In this document: one piece after another, positions 32,177 through 44,992 of the stretch
How the letters are laid out: each line of letters begins with the position of its first letter
How positions within the stretch are numbered: the stretch's first letter is position 1
From: Cephalotus follicularis
Taxonomy: Eukaryota > Streptophyta > Magnoliopsida > Oxalidales > Cephalotaceae
DNA: 64,000 nt
NCBI GenBank assembly: GCA_001972305.1
Contig: BDDD01002947.1
Span: forward strand, 212,116 to 276,115
Direction: 5' to 3'
The notes under the pieces: generated by a model
Database searches by the model: none
Seen by the model: the letters and a program-made list of their open reading frames with translations, nothing else
Told to the model about the DNA's origin: nothing
Made by a program: the position numbers and the translations under genes

Positions 32177-35100
32177 ATGGATGGTCGGAGAAGGCGCGGA
32201 AGGCGTAGGACCGTGAATGAGGATGTTCCCGAGGGTGTGAATCTTGGGGGAGAACCGATGAATGATGTTCCACATGAGGCGGTACCTAATGTGAGGGATC
32301 CGATGGACCGCATCGTTGACTACATCCACCAGCAGATAGCTGCTAATCAGCAACAGATGGCCGCTAATGCAGCGGATATGGAGGAAATGCGGAGATTGTA
32401 TGTTCAAGCTCAGCCTCAGCCGATGGCTCCAGCTCAGGGTGTGCATGATGATGGTAGCCGGTTTGGCAGAAACCTGGAGAGGTTCATGAGGCAGAATCCA
32501 CCCAGTTTTAGGGGAGAGTTGGATGCTACCGCCGCTGGGAGGTGGCTACAGGATCTTGAGAAGATCTTCGAGGTGATGGAGTGTACTGACAGGCAGAAAC
32601 TGAGATTTGCTGTGTACCAATTATGGGGTGAGGCCACTCACTGGTGGGAGATGGTCAAAGCTAAATGGGAGGATACTGGAGTTGTTGGCACCTGGGAGGG
32701 GTTCCAGGAGGAGTTTCTGGCAGCGTATGTGCCACATATAGAGCGTGAGCAGAGAGAGACGGAGTTCTTGGAGCTACGTTAGGGGGAGATGACTGTGGCC
32801 GAGTACCAGGACAGGTTTGTTGAGCTTTCCAGACACTCAGCTTATTTGGTGGCAGATGAGGAAAAGAAGGTTCAGAGATTCCTGAGGGGCTTACGACCGG
32901 ATCTTCGGTCTCGGATCAGAGTGATGGAGCTTGGTACCTTTGTGGAGGTTACCCAGAAAGCAAGGCTGTTGGAGAGTGTGTTGAATGAAGACAGGGTTGA
33001 GAGGTCTCGAGCACAGCAGAGCAGGCAGACACAGAATCAATCTAGACCAGCATCGTCAAAGTGGCAGGGCAGTGGTTCCCCGTCGAAGTCCCCAAGGAAC
33101 AGGTCTCAACAGACAGCTTCATAGGGTGCTCCTAGTTAGGGGAGTGATGCAAGGACTGGGGTTTGTTTTCACTGTGGTCGTGCAGGTCACCAGCAGAAAG
33201 ACTGTTGGGCAAAGAAAGGGTTGTGTTTGAGGTGTGGTACAATGGGGCATTCCGTGAGGGATTGCCCGAGAGGAACGGCAACAGTACCCACTGGGCCAGC
33301 TAGTGGTAGTGCTTCTGCAGCAGGACCGTCACAGCGAAGAGATACCGGCAAAGGCATAGTGAAAGGTAGAGTCTTCGTTCTCACCCAGACAGAGGTTCCA
33401 GAGTCTACTTCTGTTGTGGGAGGTACTGTGTATGTTTATGGTTTCTCTGCCAGAGCTTTGATGAATTCAGGAGCGTCACATTCTTTCATTGCTTCCCGTT
33501 TTGCATCATGTTTGGATGTGTCTCTTGTTTGCATGCCTTTTGTTCTTGATGTGAGCACACCTTCTGGAGGTTCTATGTGTGCAGACTCGGTGTACCGAGG
33601 TTATGAGCTTTCTGTTGCAGGTGTTTTGTTGTGTGCAGACTTGATCGTGTTACCCCTTTATGACTTTGACGTTATCTTGGGTATGGATTGGTTGTCAGCC
33701 TACCGTGCACAACTGGACTGTTACAACAAGGTGGTGGATCTTTGCTTGCCTGATGGGACTCCTTTTCAGTTCCAGGGAGACAGAGGATTCTCGATGCCGA
33801 TTATATATTTTATTCGTGCATCAAGGTATCTGGAAAAAGGGTGCGAAGGGTTCCTTGCGCATGTGGTTGATAAAAGGAAGGAAAAAGGCAAGAGTCTGGA
33901 GGAGGTTCCTGTTGTAAGTGAGTTTTCGGATGTGTTCCCTCCAGATCTAGTATCCTTACCACCGAAGAGGAGTATGGAGTTTGTAATCGATCTGGTACCG
34001 GGTAAGGCTCATGTTTCCAAGGCGCCTTACCATATGGCTCATGCGGAGTTGCGAGAGTTGAAGTTGCAGTTGCAAGACTTGATCGATAAGGCCTTTGTGC
34101 GACCCAGTGTTTCTCCGTGGGGTGCACCAGTGCTTTTTGTGAATAAGAAGGATGGGTCGATGAGGCTTTGCATCGACTACAAGATGTTGAATAAGGTGAC
34201 TATCAAGAACAAATATCCTCTTCCACATATCGAGGATTTGTTTGACCAGCTGCAAGGGTCGAGGGTGTTTTCCAAACTTGATCTGAAGTTGGGTTATCAC
34301 CAGCTGAGGGTGAAGGAGGGATATGTAGAAAAGACTGCTTTCCGAATGAGGTATGGTCACTATGAGTTCTTGGTAATGCCTTTTGGTGTCACCAACGCAC
34401 CGACAGCGTTCATGTCCCTAATGAACGACGTGTTCTAACCATATCTGGATCAGTTCGTGGTGGTGTTTATAGATGATATACTGGTGTTCTCAAGGAGCGA
34501 GAAAGAGCATGTCTATCATCTGAGGCTAGTTTTGCAGACTCTCCGAGAGCATAAGTTGTATGCTAAGTTTGGTAAGTGTGAGTTCTGGCTCGACCATGTG
34601 ATCTTCCTGGGACACATCGTGTCTGGAGAGGGTTTGGCAATGGATCCGTCGAAGACCGAGGTGGTGCGAGATTGGCCGCGTCCGAGAAATGTGACAGAGG
34701 TACGTAGTTTCCTTGGCTTGGCGGGGTACTACCGGAGGTTCATCCAGAACTTCTCGAGGATAGCTGTACCTTTGACAAGACTGACTCAAAAGAAGACCTT
34801 GTTTGTTTGGGATGATGACTGTGAAACCAGTTTCTGTGATCTGAAGGATCGACTGATCTCCGCTCCTGTTCTGGCATTACCCGAGGGTAATGAGGGTTTT
34901 ACAGTGTACAGTGATGCTTCGGACAAGGGTCTGGGTTGCGTGTTGATGCAGCGAGGCAGGGTGATCGCTTATGCTTCGCGGAAGCTGAAGCCGTATGAGG
35001 AGAACTATCCGACTCATGATCTCGAGCTGGCAGCTATCATTTTTGCTCTTCAGAAATGGAGGCATTACCTATATGGAGCACAGTTTGAGATCTTTACCGA

Positions 35101-36784
35101 TCACAAGAGCCTGAAGTATTTGTTCAGTCAGGACGATCTGAATATGAGGCAGCATCATTGGGTTGAGTTCTTTAACGACTACGCCTGCAGTATTCAGTAC
35201 CATCCGGGGAAGGCAAACGTTGTCGCGGATGCCCTAAGCCGAAAATCCATGGTTGTCAATGCCATGGTGTCTCAATAGAAATTGTTGGAGGACTTCCAGA
35301 AATGGTCGCCTTATTGCAAGGCACCGAGGATCCTTGTTGCGAGTGTTCGTGCACAGCCAGCGCTTTTGGACCACATAAAGAATGCACAGCTACGTGATCC
35401 TGAGTTGCTTGACATTCGAGAGAATCTGGGTCCAGAGTCTGAGTTTCAGTTGCATGCTGATGGTGTTCTGAGGTTTAAGGGATGGGTGTGCGTTCCTAAT
35501 GATGCTTGGATAAGGAGTGAGTTGTTGAATGCAGCACATAAATCTCAGTACAGTATACATCCTGATAGCACTAAGATGTACCAAGATCTGAAAAGGAACT
35601 ACTGGTGGTCTGGCATGAAGAGGGAGATCGCGGACTATGTCGCGAAGTGTTATACTTGCCAAGTAGTTAAGGCCGAGCATCAGAGGCCAGCAGGGTTATT
35701 ACAGCCCCTACCGATTCCGGAGTGGAAGTGGGAGCATGTGACGATGGATTTTGTTTCGGGTTTTCCTTTGACTTGAAACCGCCACAACGCAGTGTGGGTG
35801 ATTGTGGATCGACTGACGAAGTCTGCTCACTTTTTGCCTACTCATGTTTCTGACTCTGCGAGCAAGTTGGCTCGGTTATATGTGAAGGAGATAGTGAGAC
35901 TACACGGTGTTCCTGTAAGTATAGTCTGTGACAGAGACTCGATCTTCACTTCCAACTTTTGGAAGAGGTTTCAGACAGCGTTTGGGACGAAGCTGAACCT
36001 GAGCATAGCTTTCCACTCACAGACGGATGGCCAGTCAGAGCGTACTATCCAGACCCTGGAGGATATGCTCCGAGCTTGTGTTGTTGACTTTGCTGGTACT
36101 TGGGAGGACCATATTCCTTTGATAGAGTTTTCTTATAATAACAGTTATCATTCCAGTATTGGCATGGCACCGTTTGAGACTCTGTATGTGAGGAAGTGTA
36201 GGTCCCCTGTGTGTTGGGACGAGGTTGGCAAGCGACCTTTGTTGGGCTCAGACTTGGTGGAGGAGACTTCTGAGCAAGTCAAGTTCATAAAGGAGAAACT
36301 GCTTGCTGCTCAGAGCCGACAGAAGAGCTATGTAGACAGTGTCAAGAGAAGACCCTTAACCTTCGACGTCGATGATCATGTGTTTTTGAAGGTTTCACCG
36401 TGGAAAGGCGTTCAGAGGTTTGGGAAAAAGGGCAAGTTAGCTCCACGCTACGTCGGTCCCTTTGAGGTTCTGGAGAGAGTTGGGGAGATGGCTTACCAGC
36501 TTGCCTTACCTCCTGCACTGTCAGGTGTGCATCACGTCTTTCATGTATCCATGTTGAGGGGATATATCCGAGATCCTTCGCATGTTCTGGACTTTGATTC
36601 AGTTCCCGTGCGAGACGACCTATCTTGCGAGGAGTTACCTGTACGGATCCTGGATTGGAAGACGCAATTGCTGAGGAACCGAACCATTCCTATGGTGAAG
36701 GTTCGGTGGCAGTTTCACCGTCCTGAAGAAGCAACTTGGGAACGTGAAGAGGAGATGAGGGAGCGTTACTCTCACTTGTTCTAG
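32177..36784 (+). pseudogene. Gag-pol polyprotein frame of element D
   Basis: One reading frame of about 1,535 codons from the ATG at 32177 to the natural stop at 36782-36784. Order: gag (core about residues 100-320), two intact CCHC knuckles (33164-33205, 33224-33265), protease, reverse transcriptase (FIDD at 34466-34477), RNase H ([10 protein letters not shown] near 34909), integrase (zinc region near 35530-35670; core TMDFVSG near 35740, CDRDSIFTS near 35930, QTDGQSERT near 36020) and a chromodomain-like tail. Six premature stops (32780, 33122, 33137, 34436, 35276, 35774) and no frameshift. The protease active-site Asp is Asn (codon 33464-33466), giving NSGAS. All lesions fit C-to-T or G-to-A changes. 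Gag and pol share one frame, as known for this lineage. Confidence 0.93.
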
Positions 36785-36815
36785 TACCGCCTTTATTTCG
36801 GGGATGAAATTCCTC

Positions 36816-36829
36816 GAAGGAGGGGTGGA
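36816..36829 (+). other. Polypurine tract of element D
   Basis: GAAGGAGGGGTGGA directly before the 3' LTR. Confidence 0.9.
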
Positions 36830-39135
36830 TGTAACGTCCGGGTTTTCGTTAAAGTGTAATGTTGCTTTTCCAATGTAATTTTTGCACCTTGTGATAATGA
36901 GAACCATGTTTTTCCTCTTTTGTGTGTTGAAAGTTGCAAGAAAAGTATGTTTGTGTGTTTTCTGTACAAGGGGCAACCGACTGCCACAGGGAGGTAGCCG
37001 ACTGGATCCCTTGCTGGGGGGCAGCAGCCAGCTGCTGTAAGGAAACAGCCGGCTGTGTGTGTGTTGGCAGAAACAGCCGACTGCCAAGTCAAGGCAGCCG
37101 ACTGCCAGGCGCCAGACAGCACACGTGCTGTCAGGCTTGATGTGACAAAAAGGGGGTATTGGCTTTATATGGGCAGAAGACAGAGAGAGGGGCCGGGTTT
37201 CTCCATAAAAACACAAGTTCCTTCTCAAATCTTCATCTTTCACAGAGGATTCAAAGAGAGTGTGAAAGAGTGAAGGAAAGGGAGTGAAAGTGTGTGTGTG
37301 TTGTGGATCCAAGGAGCTTTGTGTTGAAACGGGGACTTGGAGGCTTGGACAGTGGAGGAACCGGACCAGTGGGAGTTGCTGGACGAGTTGGGGAGTGCAA
37401 AAGCCTTGGTTTTGGACTTAAAGAGGTGGATTACAACTCCTAACTTGGAGTTCTAAGGTAGGGGGAAAGTCATTTTGTGATGTTAAGTTCGGTTTTAATG
37501 TTTTTCATGATATAAAATGCATGTATGTGTTGTGTATTGAGCCTGGAATGTGTTGTTGCATAAATGTGTTGTTTTGGGTTGAGTTGGGTGTGTGTTGTGG
37601 CTTGTGTAGCTGCTGTTTTCTGCGTTTTCTGCAGAATCCAGCCGACTGCCCGTGTTGGGCAGTCGACTGCTTAATGGTTCCAGTCGACTGTGCTTGAGGA
37701 GCCAGTCGACTGTCCATGTGTGCCTCTGGGAAGTGTCTGCAGAGGTTGTGTAGTCGATTGCTGTAGGTCAGCAGCCGACTGTTGAGTGTGGACTGCCGAC
37801 TGTCCTGAGGGACAGCCGACTGTCGAGTGTGAGCAGCCGACTGTCAGGAGAGACAGCCGACTGTTTAGTGTGGTCAGCCGACTGCCAGTGTTGGGCAACC
37901 GACTGTTTTAAGGGGGACAGCCGACTGTCAGCGAGAGACAGCCGACTGTTAGGGCTTGTTTTGCATTGTGAACATGTTTATGCATCGTGTATTGTGATGA
38001 GCTGCTTTGTAAAGCTTTATGAACTGCTTGAGCATTGTGATTACTGAGTTTGAACTGTTATATCACCTTTCTGGAAGTGCATTGTAGTTTAATGTAAATC
38101 ATTACTTTACACGAAAATGTATGTTTTGAGAAAATATATATTTTCGAACCGTGAAAATGACTTCCAAAAACACTGTGAACCGAGTTTTGTGATATTGAGA
38201 ACCGAGAACCGTGACATCGTGAAAATGAGTTTGTTTTCAAGTATTTTTTTTATAAATTACTTGGAAAACTGTTTTGAGCATCGACATGACAGTGATTGTG
38301 ATTAAACTTGACTGTGATTACTGATTGTGATTGTGGTTGTGACCGTACTAGTTGCGTGGCGGAGATGCCAGCGATGACAAGTGGTCGGGTCGACTCAGGG
38401 GCCAGGAGTTGGCTGGGTGACTCACTGCATTGTGACCTGTTTCGTGCCATCCGGAGTCGGGGCCGATGACGGGATGTACGACGTTGGGGCCAAGAGTTGG
38501 CGACGCTCTTCGTACCCATCGAGATTTGTGTAGTCCTTTTTGGGGCGTGATTGTGAACCGTGAAATGTGATATCGTGTTATTGTGCATTGTGATACCGTG
38601 ACATCGTGGTTTGGCATATGTATATCTATATTTATATATATGCATCGAGATATAGTATGTACTGCATCATGTTGCCTTCATACTTGTTTTAACCGAATCT
38701 TATGTTACTTAAATGACTTTGGCCGAGTGAGGACAAAGGCTAACCCCCCTACTGTTGAAGATTGATGATGCGTTTTGGATATCGTCGCGCATGGCTGTAT
38801 CAGACAGTGAAGTGACGGAGTTTTATGCTTTAAGTGTTTTGTAAAGCAGTGTGTAAACATGTTGTACTTTGGTTCATGTACTAATGTTTAACGTGGTTGT
38901 TGTATCGACTTTTGGATCATGCTCCGTTTGTGGGCTTTTTAACTATGCTTTACTGTGGATGTTGCGGGAATCATGTGGTATGGAACGCATGGTTCCGTTT
39001 GCTTTCAGCTTATGGTTATATGCTTCCGCAAGTTTGATGTTTAATCAAAAGTTTTAAGTTTTATCGTTCTCTGTATAAGCTGGATGTTTGTTAAATTGTC
39101 ATGTTGTATGTTGTTAATGCAAGCGGGGTGTGACA
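36830..39135 (+). repeat. 3' LTR of element D
   Basis: 2,306 bp, TGTAACGTCC to GTGTGACA. It is 21 bp longer than the 5' LTR because of one extra palindrome unit near 37668-37690. Motif clusters lie at 36974-37112 and 37640-37953; the conserved GGCTAACCCC block is at 38722-38753. Confidence 0.95.
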
Positions 39136-39140
39136 GTACA

Positions 39141-39451
39141 ACCATATCCCACAACTAATCAATATGGGACTATGGGATTGTTCCCTTCCTTTTCAAATAC
39201 AAATTCTCCATTGGAACGCTAAAACAATTGCTAGTAACTGGAACCATTACTACCTTCCTTTTAACTTCAGACTTATCGCAGAAGATCAAATACAAAAAAT
39301 CTATTCAATTCAAACCCAAATCCATATCAGTTTTAAAGAATAAACAGATTGTGATCCATTGATAAATTCTTATAAAAAAGAAATATCTGAAAACACTGAC
39401 TATCGCAAAACACTCTTAGAAAATAGAACCCTTAATCAATGGATGAGATAG
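39141..39451 (+). pseudogene. Pararetrovirus C-terminal region, copy 2, second part
   Basis: Continues the region cut at 29783 and matches copy 1 (about 20040-20330). It has a stop near 39340 and ends at TAG 39449-39451. Confidence 0.65.
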
Positions 39452-39900
39452 TCAGAAAAGCTCACCATATGAGGAAACCATTCACAACCAACAGGAAATC
39501 CACATTAGCAACTTTGAAGAAAAAACAAAAGAAGCAAGGAATCATTCAGTCACCAGCAATTTTGAAGAAATGCGGCAAAAACGCCAACATCATAGCCGCC
39601 ATTCACTGTTCATCGCCTTTGAAGACAAGACAAGCATAGTAACTCCATTAAAGAAAGAAGACAAAATTGAAGAATAGTTCTCTAACAAAGTGAACTCACC
39701 AAGGCCTATATAAAGGAGCCTCCTCATTCAAGCAAGAGGCAAGTTATTTTCTCCAAGTTTCTTTGAAAGTTTTCATTTTGAAGTTCTCCAAGTTATCCTC
39801 ATTTCTCAAACCATTTTAATATTCGTTCTCTAGATGTATACAGTTAGAGCCTGAGTGTAGACACTTGACATCTTCCTACTCCACCAGTATTAAACCATTT
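39452..39900 (+). promoter_or_regulatory. Pararetrovirus promoter and leader region, copy 2
   Basis: TATA box CTATATAAAG at 39706-39714 followed by GAGCCTCCTCATTC. It matches copy 1 in reverse (about 19490-19800). Decayed basic coding sequence may overlap its first part. Confidence 0.72.
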
Positions 39901-40593
39901 TGTGATGACCCGAATTTCCTTTTGTATTGTGCATGCATACATTGTACCGTATTGTACTGTATCAGACCATATTGCATTGTTTTGAATTGAGGTATTCTTA
40001 TACATATTGTTATTGTATTGATTACATTCATGTATAGTCGGAATTTTAGGCTGAGTTTCGGAGAGATGGCGAATTAACTATATAAGCCAATCCCTAAGCC
40101 ATTTCCCTCATTCTTCTCATTCTTCTCCCTCTCTCTATCCTTCTCCCTCTCTCTCTCTCTCTTGCTGGCATCCTCCATCTCCCTCTTGCAGCCGGAATTG
40201 CATCTCCATCAACAAGGATAGCTATTGCAAGTGGTGGCTTACCGATTGAACAAGAAAGTAGCGGGTTATTGGGCGATTTCTGCCGATCGATTGATTGGAA
40301 GCTCAACTTTTGAAGTTTCATTAAAGGTAGGACTTCCCGACTTGAATTGCCTATTGCTTAATTGCATGATTGATTGAGTGATTGAATTGAAGTAAATTGT
40401 GAAACTAGGGTTTTTATTGATTTCCTTGACCAAATGGATCTATGATGATTGAAATTAAAATTGGAAGGTTGTGACAAGTTTTACTAACCTTAAATAATTG
40501 ATTTTAAACCTTAGTTTTCAAATAATGGGTTTTAATATGATTTTGGCTTGAAAAGTACTGATTTTCTGCATAAAATCGGTCATTCCCAGCAAA

Positions 40594-40893
40594 GACGTCG
40601 ATCCCCTTGCCCATGGACATCGATGTCTTTTGCTTTGGGATGCAACCTCCTTGATTTCGCAACAAAGACATCTTTGCCTTGAGACGTCTTCCCCTAGAGA
40701 AGGCATCGACGTGAGACATCGATTCGCATTCCCAGACCATTTTTATTGAAACGCGTCGACGTCTTTGTCCAAAGACATCGACGTTTTCGGCCAAACTGAG
40801 AAAGACATCGATGTCTTTCAACGAACATCGACGTCCTACCGTTTTTAAAATCATACCCTGATACGTATCGATGTCTTTTGCCAAATGCATCGA
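40594..40893 (+). repeat. GACATCGACGTC-type palindrome array in gypsy LTR F
   Basis: About 12 motifs, including GACATCGATGTCTTT, GCGTCGACGTCTTT and AACATCGACGTCC, with AAAGACATCGACGTCTTT as the approximate consensus. This is the motif of the Ty1/copia Sireviruses C and H, yet it sits where the other gypsy LTRs carry CAGTCGACTG. Element G inserted at the last unit (ATCGA). Confidence 0.9.
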
Positions 40894-43800
40894 TGAAACG
40901 ACCCGTCCCATTTTTAATTACCCTTTTTCTGACGAGCCATGTCTTAATTTAGACCAATTATGCTCAATACAACAAAAACTTCCCAATTTATTTCATATTT
41001 AACCTCCATAATTCTATTATCACTATTTTCTTTTTAAACTTTCATACTTTAACTCTTAGTCAAATCATTTATCTTAATTAATTGATCATTAAATATGATA
41101 AAAATTCTGTAAATAAAAACTGCAAAACTTACTCTTAAAAATAGACATTTCCCAAATATTTACATGCCAAGAAAAGAACAATTTTAATATCTACACTCCC
41201 GAAAAAAGAATCAACAGTTCATTTAAAGTATCTATCATTTTGGTATCATCCTCTTTATGATTATCCTTTAGTAGATAAATAGATATCACCATTACCTAAC
41301 ATTAATTGACTATTATAGATTGCAATATTTATTATAACCCATTTAACTCTTGCTTAATAATTCCCATGTATTATATATATATATAATGATCTCCGCAACA
41401 AACATAAAAATAAAAGAGACAACATATTTATAGTGGTTAAGCATAAAAGTGCATACGTCCTCTTCCTCAATCATCCTTGAGGTTCCAATAATACAATATC
41501 CGTTACAAGCATGGCAAATACATAATTCTGACCAATACATAATTAAATTCCCAAAATCTTCAATACATAGATAGAAAAATATTCTAAACTATCAGTCTAG
41601 ATCGACTTTCTCATATTTTCTTTAGCAATTATGACCACTACCAAACTGCAATATGAAAACCCCATCTGTTACTGTCACCAAAAATCATAAACACATAGTA
41701 AGAATAAAGAAAAACATATAAGTGCTACTTCTGAATTTATAAACCAACAGAGAAGTCTGAAAACCAGTGATACCATACCCAACAATAATATAAGACTAAA
41801 ACTGCCGATCTGCATAAACCAGAAAATGTATAAAGAATGAAAGGATATCTGCAATAAACATAACTCGGAAATACAATATGCAAATATATCAGTAAATTTC
41901 CTCCAATAATCCCAACCACCAAGAATGGAGTAAGAACTTGTTTATCATATAACAGGAACACATCAAAACCGATCTCAACTATCACATATCGCATCTACAG
42001 ATTTTCACCAGCAGCCCAAATAGTCACAGAGAATATAATAAGAAAACAATATTATAAATGTTGCTTTTGTATTAACAAATTAGAGGAATCTCAAAATCAG
42101 ACTAGCCACATCCAACCATATACCCACTGTAGAATACCAGATTTTGATTTCATATAGTTATAACATCATAACATATCTCATTAGCAGTAGATAACAAGAT
42201 GGCTACACAGGCCATAGATAGTAGAAAAGTAATTTCAACTATAATGTCAGACCAACAAATGCTGCATAATGCCAGAATACAATACATACTAGATCAAACA
42301 AGCCTGCAGAGAGAATTCAAGGGAAGCCTCACTGCTGTACATAAAGAAAATCCGAGAAGCATGATAGCTATAAAAGCCACCTCTCAGTATCTGCGGACTT
42401 TCTTTTTCACACAAAACGATCAACAGCATAGAGTATGATAAATTCGTCTTCCATTATCTCAAGAGTCATAGAGAGTATATCAAAGACGAAATACATAGAT
42501 ATATATCAAAGCAGTTATAAGGAATATTCGAGTTATCTACCAAACTAGTATTTTCAAATGCATTATAAGTGTACACATAGAAGGAATATCTGAACTGCCA
42601 TGCCACATCAACATTCCCAAGCTTCCTCAAAATAGACTGGCCGGGCATGGATATACATAGAACACCCAACACAACTACTCGGTTCAACGTGACACAAATC
42701 TGGTCGGGCAACCATATATATGCAGCATACATCAAGGAGATACTCAACCACAATACATCAATGGTTGATACATATCAATGGCCACTCTGGCAATAGGAAC
42801 GGAATAATACAACTGCTTAGCCAAAAATGTCAAAGAAATATCCAAATACATATCAATGGAACTACTCGAACAGAATATCTAAATCATTACATGCACAACC
42901 AACATACTTACACAGCAATGGTTACTTGGCATGACACAACATACAAAATAAATCAGTTCGGCCAAGACACATCCAGGAGAAGCTGATCAGTTAAATATAA
43001 ATAGTAGATAAAGACTATCATAGAAACTCATAATCACAGTACTTGGCCAGAAATTTCGAGATAAAATAGAAGAGAAGAGTATGAATAGCAATAGCTCAAG
43101 ACAACACATGTACTCGGCAAAACACACACATTAACCCAGCACGAGTGGTCTAGTTGAGTATGGACAAACACTTACACGCATACCTGTTCTGTTCAGCAGG
43201 ACACAATCACAATGGCAGCTCGGGCAGGAAATATCGAAGAGTTACTCGACCAGAATACACAGGAACTACTCTGACAGAGCGCATATCACAATGATTTAAT
43301 AGCCGACTTTACTGTTAGTAACAGCAGCTTACGAATTGGAGAGCTAGCAGCAGAGCCGTTGATTACTGTTACGCCCCTTCCAAGCTTCAGCGTCCATGAA
43401 GGGAAGGAAACAGTGAGGAGGTGATGCGCCGGTGAAAAGGAACCCGCGTCTCTCTTGTTCTTTCGTTGACTGACCGACGTGGATAGTGATGCGCCTGTGT
43501 AATTCGCCCGCTGCTCGCCATCACTTTTCCTCCCGTTCTTCCTTCTCTTCTTCCACTGTCGTTACCTTCAATTCCAGGAGGAGAGTCCGAGATATGAAGG
43601 CGTCAAACTCCTCTCTTCCTCTCTTCCTTCTCCTTTCTTTTTCTTCTCTTTTTCTTCTCTTTCCCGCTGGCTCTCTCTATTTCTTTTCTCTTCCGCGCCA
43701 TTTTCTCTCTCGTCCCCCGCTGCCTCCTCTTTTTCTCTTTGTATCTCTCACCTAAAAAAAATGAAGGAATCCCCTAGTTTCCTTGAGAAGCTTCCGTAAA

Positions 43801-44059
43801 TATCTCCTTTTGTCTCATCCGGCCCATGTAGCACTCCGAGGCAAGGCGCCATATGGGAAATGCGAACTGGGCCTTACTAAGTGTGATAGAAAATTTAGCC
43901 TTATAAATGGGCTTCAACACACACTGAATATATATGTATATAAAAACTGCCCAGCCCATATTTGCTTTAAAGAAATCCTCCAAGCCTCACTAACATAAGG
44001 ATGACAGGCACACACACATCAAATACATTATTCCCCAAAATTGAACACTGGATATTACA
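40894..44059 (-). repeat. 3' LTR of element G
   Basis: 3,166 bp. It contains a 1,154-bp segment (about 41371-42524) absent from the 5' LTR. Otherwise closely similar to 45631-47650. A CT-rich stretch lies at 43590-43750. I see no gene. Confidence 0.87.
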
Positions 44060-44992
44060 ATATCCTCCCCTCTTATGAATTTTGTTACCTGATATCAGTG
44101 TTGACAAACAAGCTGTACATGATGTATAATATAAACTGATCATACTCCGGCTTCATAATCTCAAGGAAATCATAACTGCTACATCTCAGCAGACTATTTC
44201 GACTAGACTCGGCAATAATCATCTCAACAATATAGGCACTGTAATATATATCAAAAATAGAAGACATCTGGTATGCTGGAACCACCTCAGCAATACCAGG
44301 CATTCGGCTGTTGTGTCATTTCATAATGGGAAGATAAAATAGCAATGCAGAAGTCATACCGGAATCAACCATATGTAGGAATAATCAATCCTGCAGGAAT
44401 CACACATCGGCAAGATATCAGAATCAGCGATAGCCTTGGCAATAAAGAATAAGATCATCCGGAATACACCTTGGCGAGATGATAAGATAAGCCGGAAACA
44501 CACATCGGCAATATATATATTAGCAATACAGACAACATCACATTGCTCAGTATAACCCGATCGCCTCTGTCATAATAACATCTGTTTAGCCGAAATGCCC
44601 CGTCGGCTATAACAGGCATATGTTAAACATAGGCATCTGCTCGTCAGCAGGCATCCGCTCAACAGCAGGTATCTAGTAAGCCGGAATACACATCGGCAAT
44701 CTAAGTGATCACTCACTGGCTCCAGACACGGGCATAGCCAGGTAAATAACATCGCTTTTACCGGAATCATCCATCGGCAAAAATATCAACCCTGCCGGAA
44801 TCACCCATCGGCAGTAATATCAGCCCTGCCGGAATCACCCATCGGCAGTAATATCACATACCAACCACACAGGCTGAGCAACCACACAGGCTGAAATAAT
44901 CACATACCAGCCACACAGGCTGAGCAGCCACACAGGTTGAAATAATCACATACCAGCCAGACAGGCTGTAGCCACACGGGCAACAAAAATCA

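Larger units (their letters stand above)
29784..39135 (+). mobile_element. Complete gypsy element D, Tekay/Del-like chromovirus
   Basis: 9,352 bp with both LTRs (29784-32068 and 36830-39135), primer site, one gag-pol frame, polypurine tract and TSD GTACA (29779-29783, 39136-39140). It inserted into the C-terminal region of pararetrovirus copy 2. Counting by eye, the LTRs differ at about 55 sites over 2,285 bp (about 2.5 %) plus one 21-bp indel, so it is among the younger insertions here. Confidence 0.95.
25290..39900 (+). mobile_element. Endogenous pararetrovirus copy 2 (Caulimoviridae, florendovirus-like), split by element D
   Basis: Viral sequence at 25290-29783 and 39141-39900, interrupted by gypsy D with TSD GTACA. 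Order: movement-protein region, degraded capsid-position region, aspartic protease, reverse transcriptase, a C-terminal region of unknown function, then the promoter region. No CCHC knuckle typical of the capsid protein is seen and RNase H is missing. Stops and frame changes occur throughout. The left edge abuts the leader of E, and gypsy F starts at 39901. Confidence 0.82.

Noticed and set aside
36635..37312. 225-codon minus-strand frame at the start of D's 3' LTR (also 29772-30266 in the 5' LTR)
   Set aside because: It overlaps the coding end of pol on the other strand and the LTR promoter; it appears twice only because the LTR is duplicated. No recognisable domain.
40105..40170. CT-rich run as a separate satellite
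   Set aside because: It is the pyrimidine-rich leader just after the TATA-like box of LTR F and is explained by the LTR promoter.
43486..43755. Ser/Leu/Phe-rich frame, duplicated at 47071-47346
   Set aside because: It lies in the CT-rich part of G's two LTRs; low-complexity sequence open by composition, not a gene.
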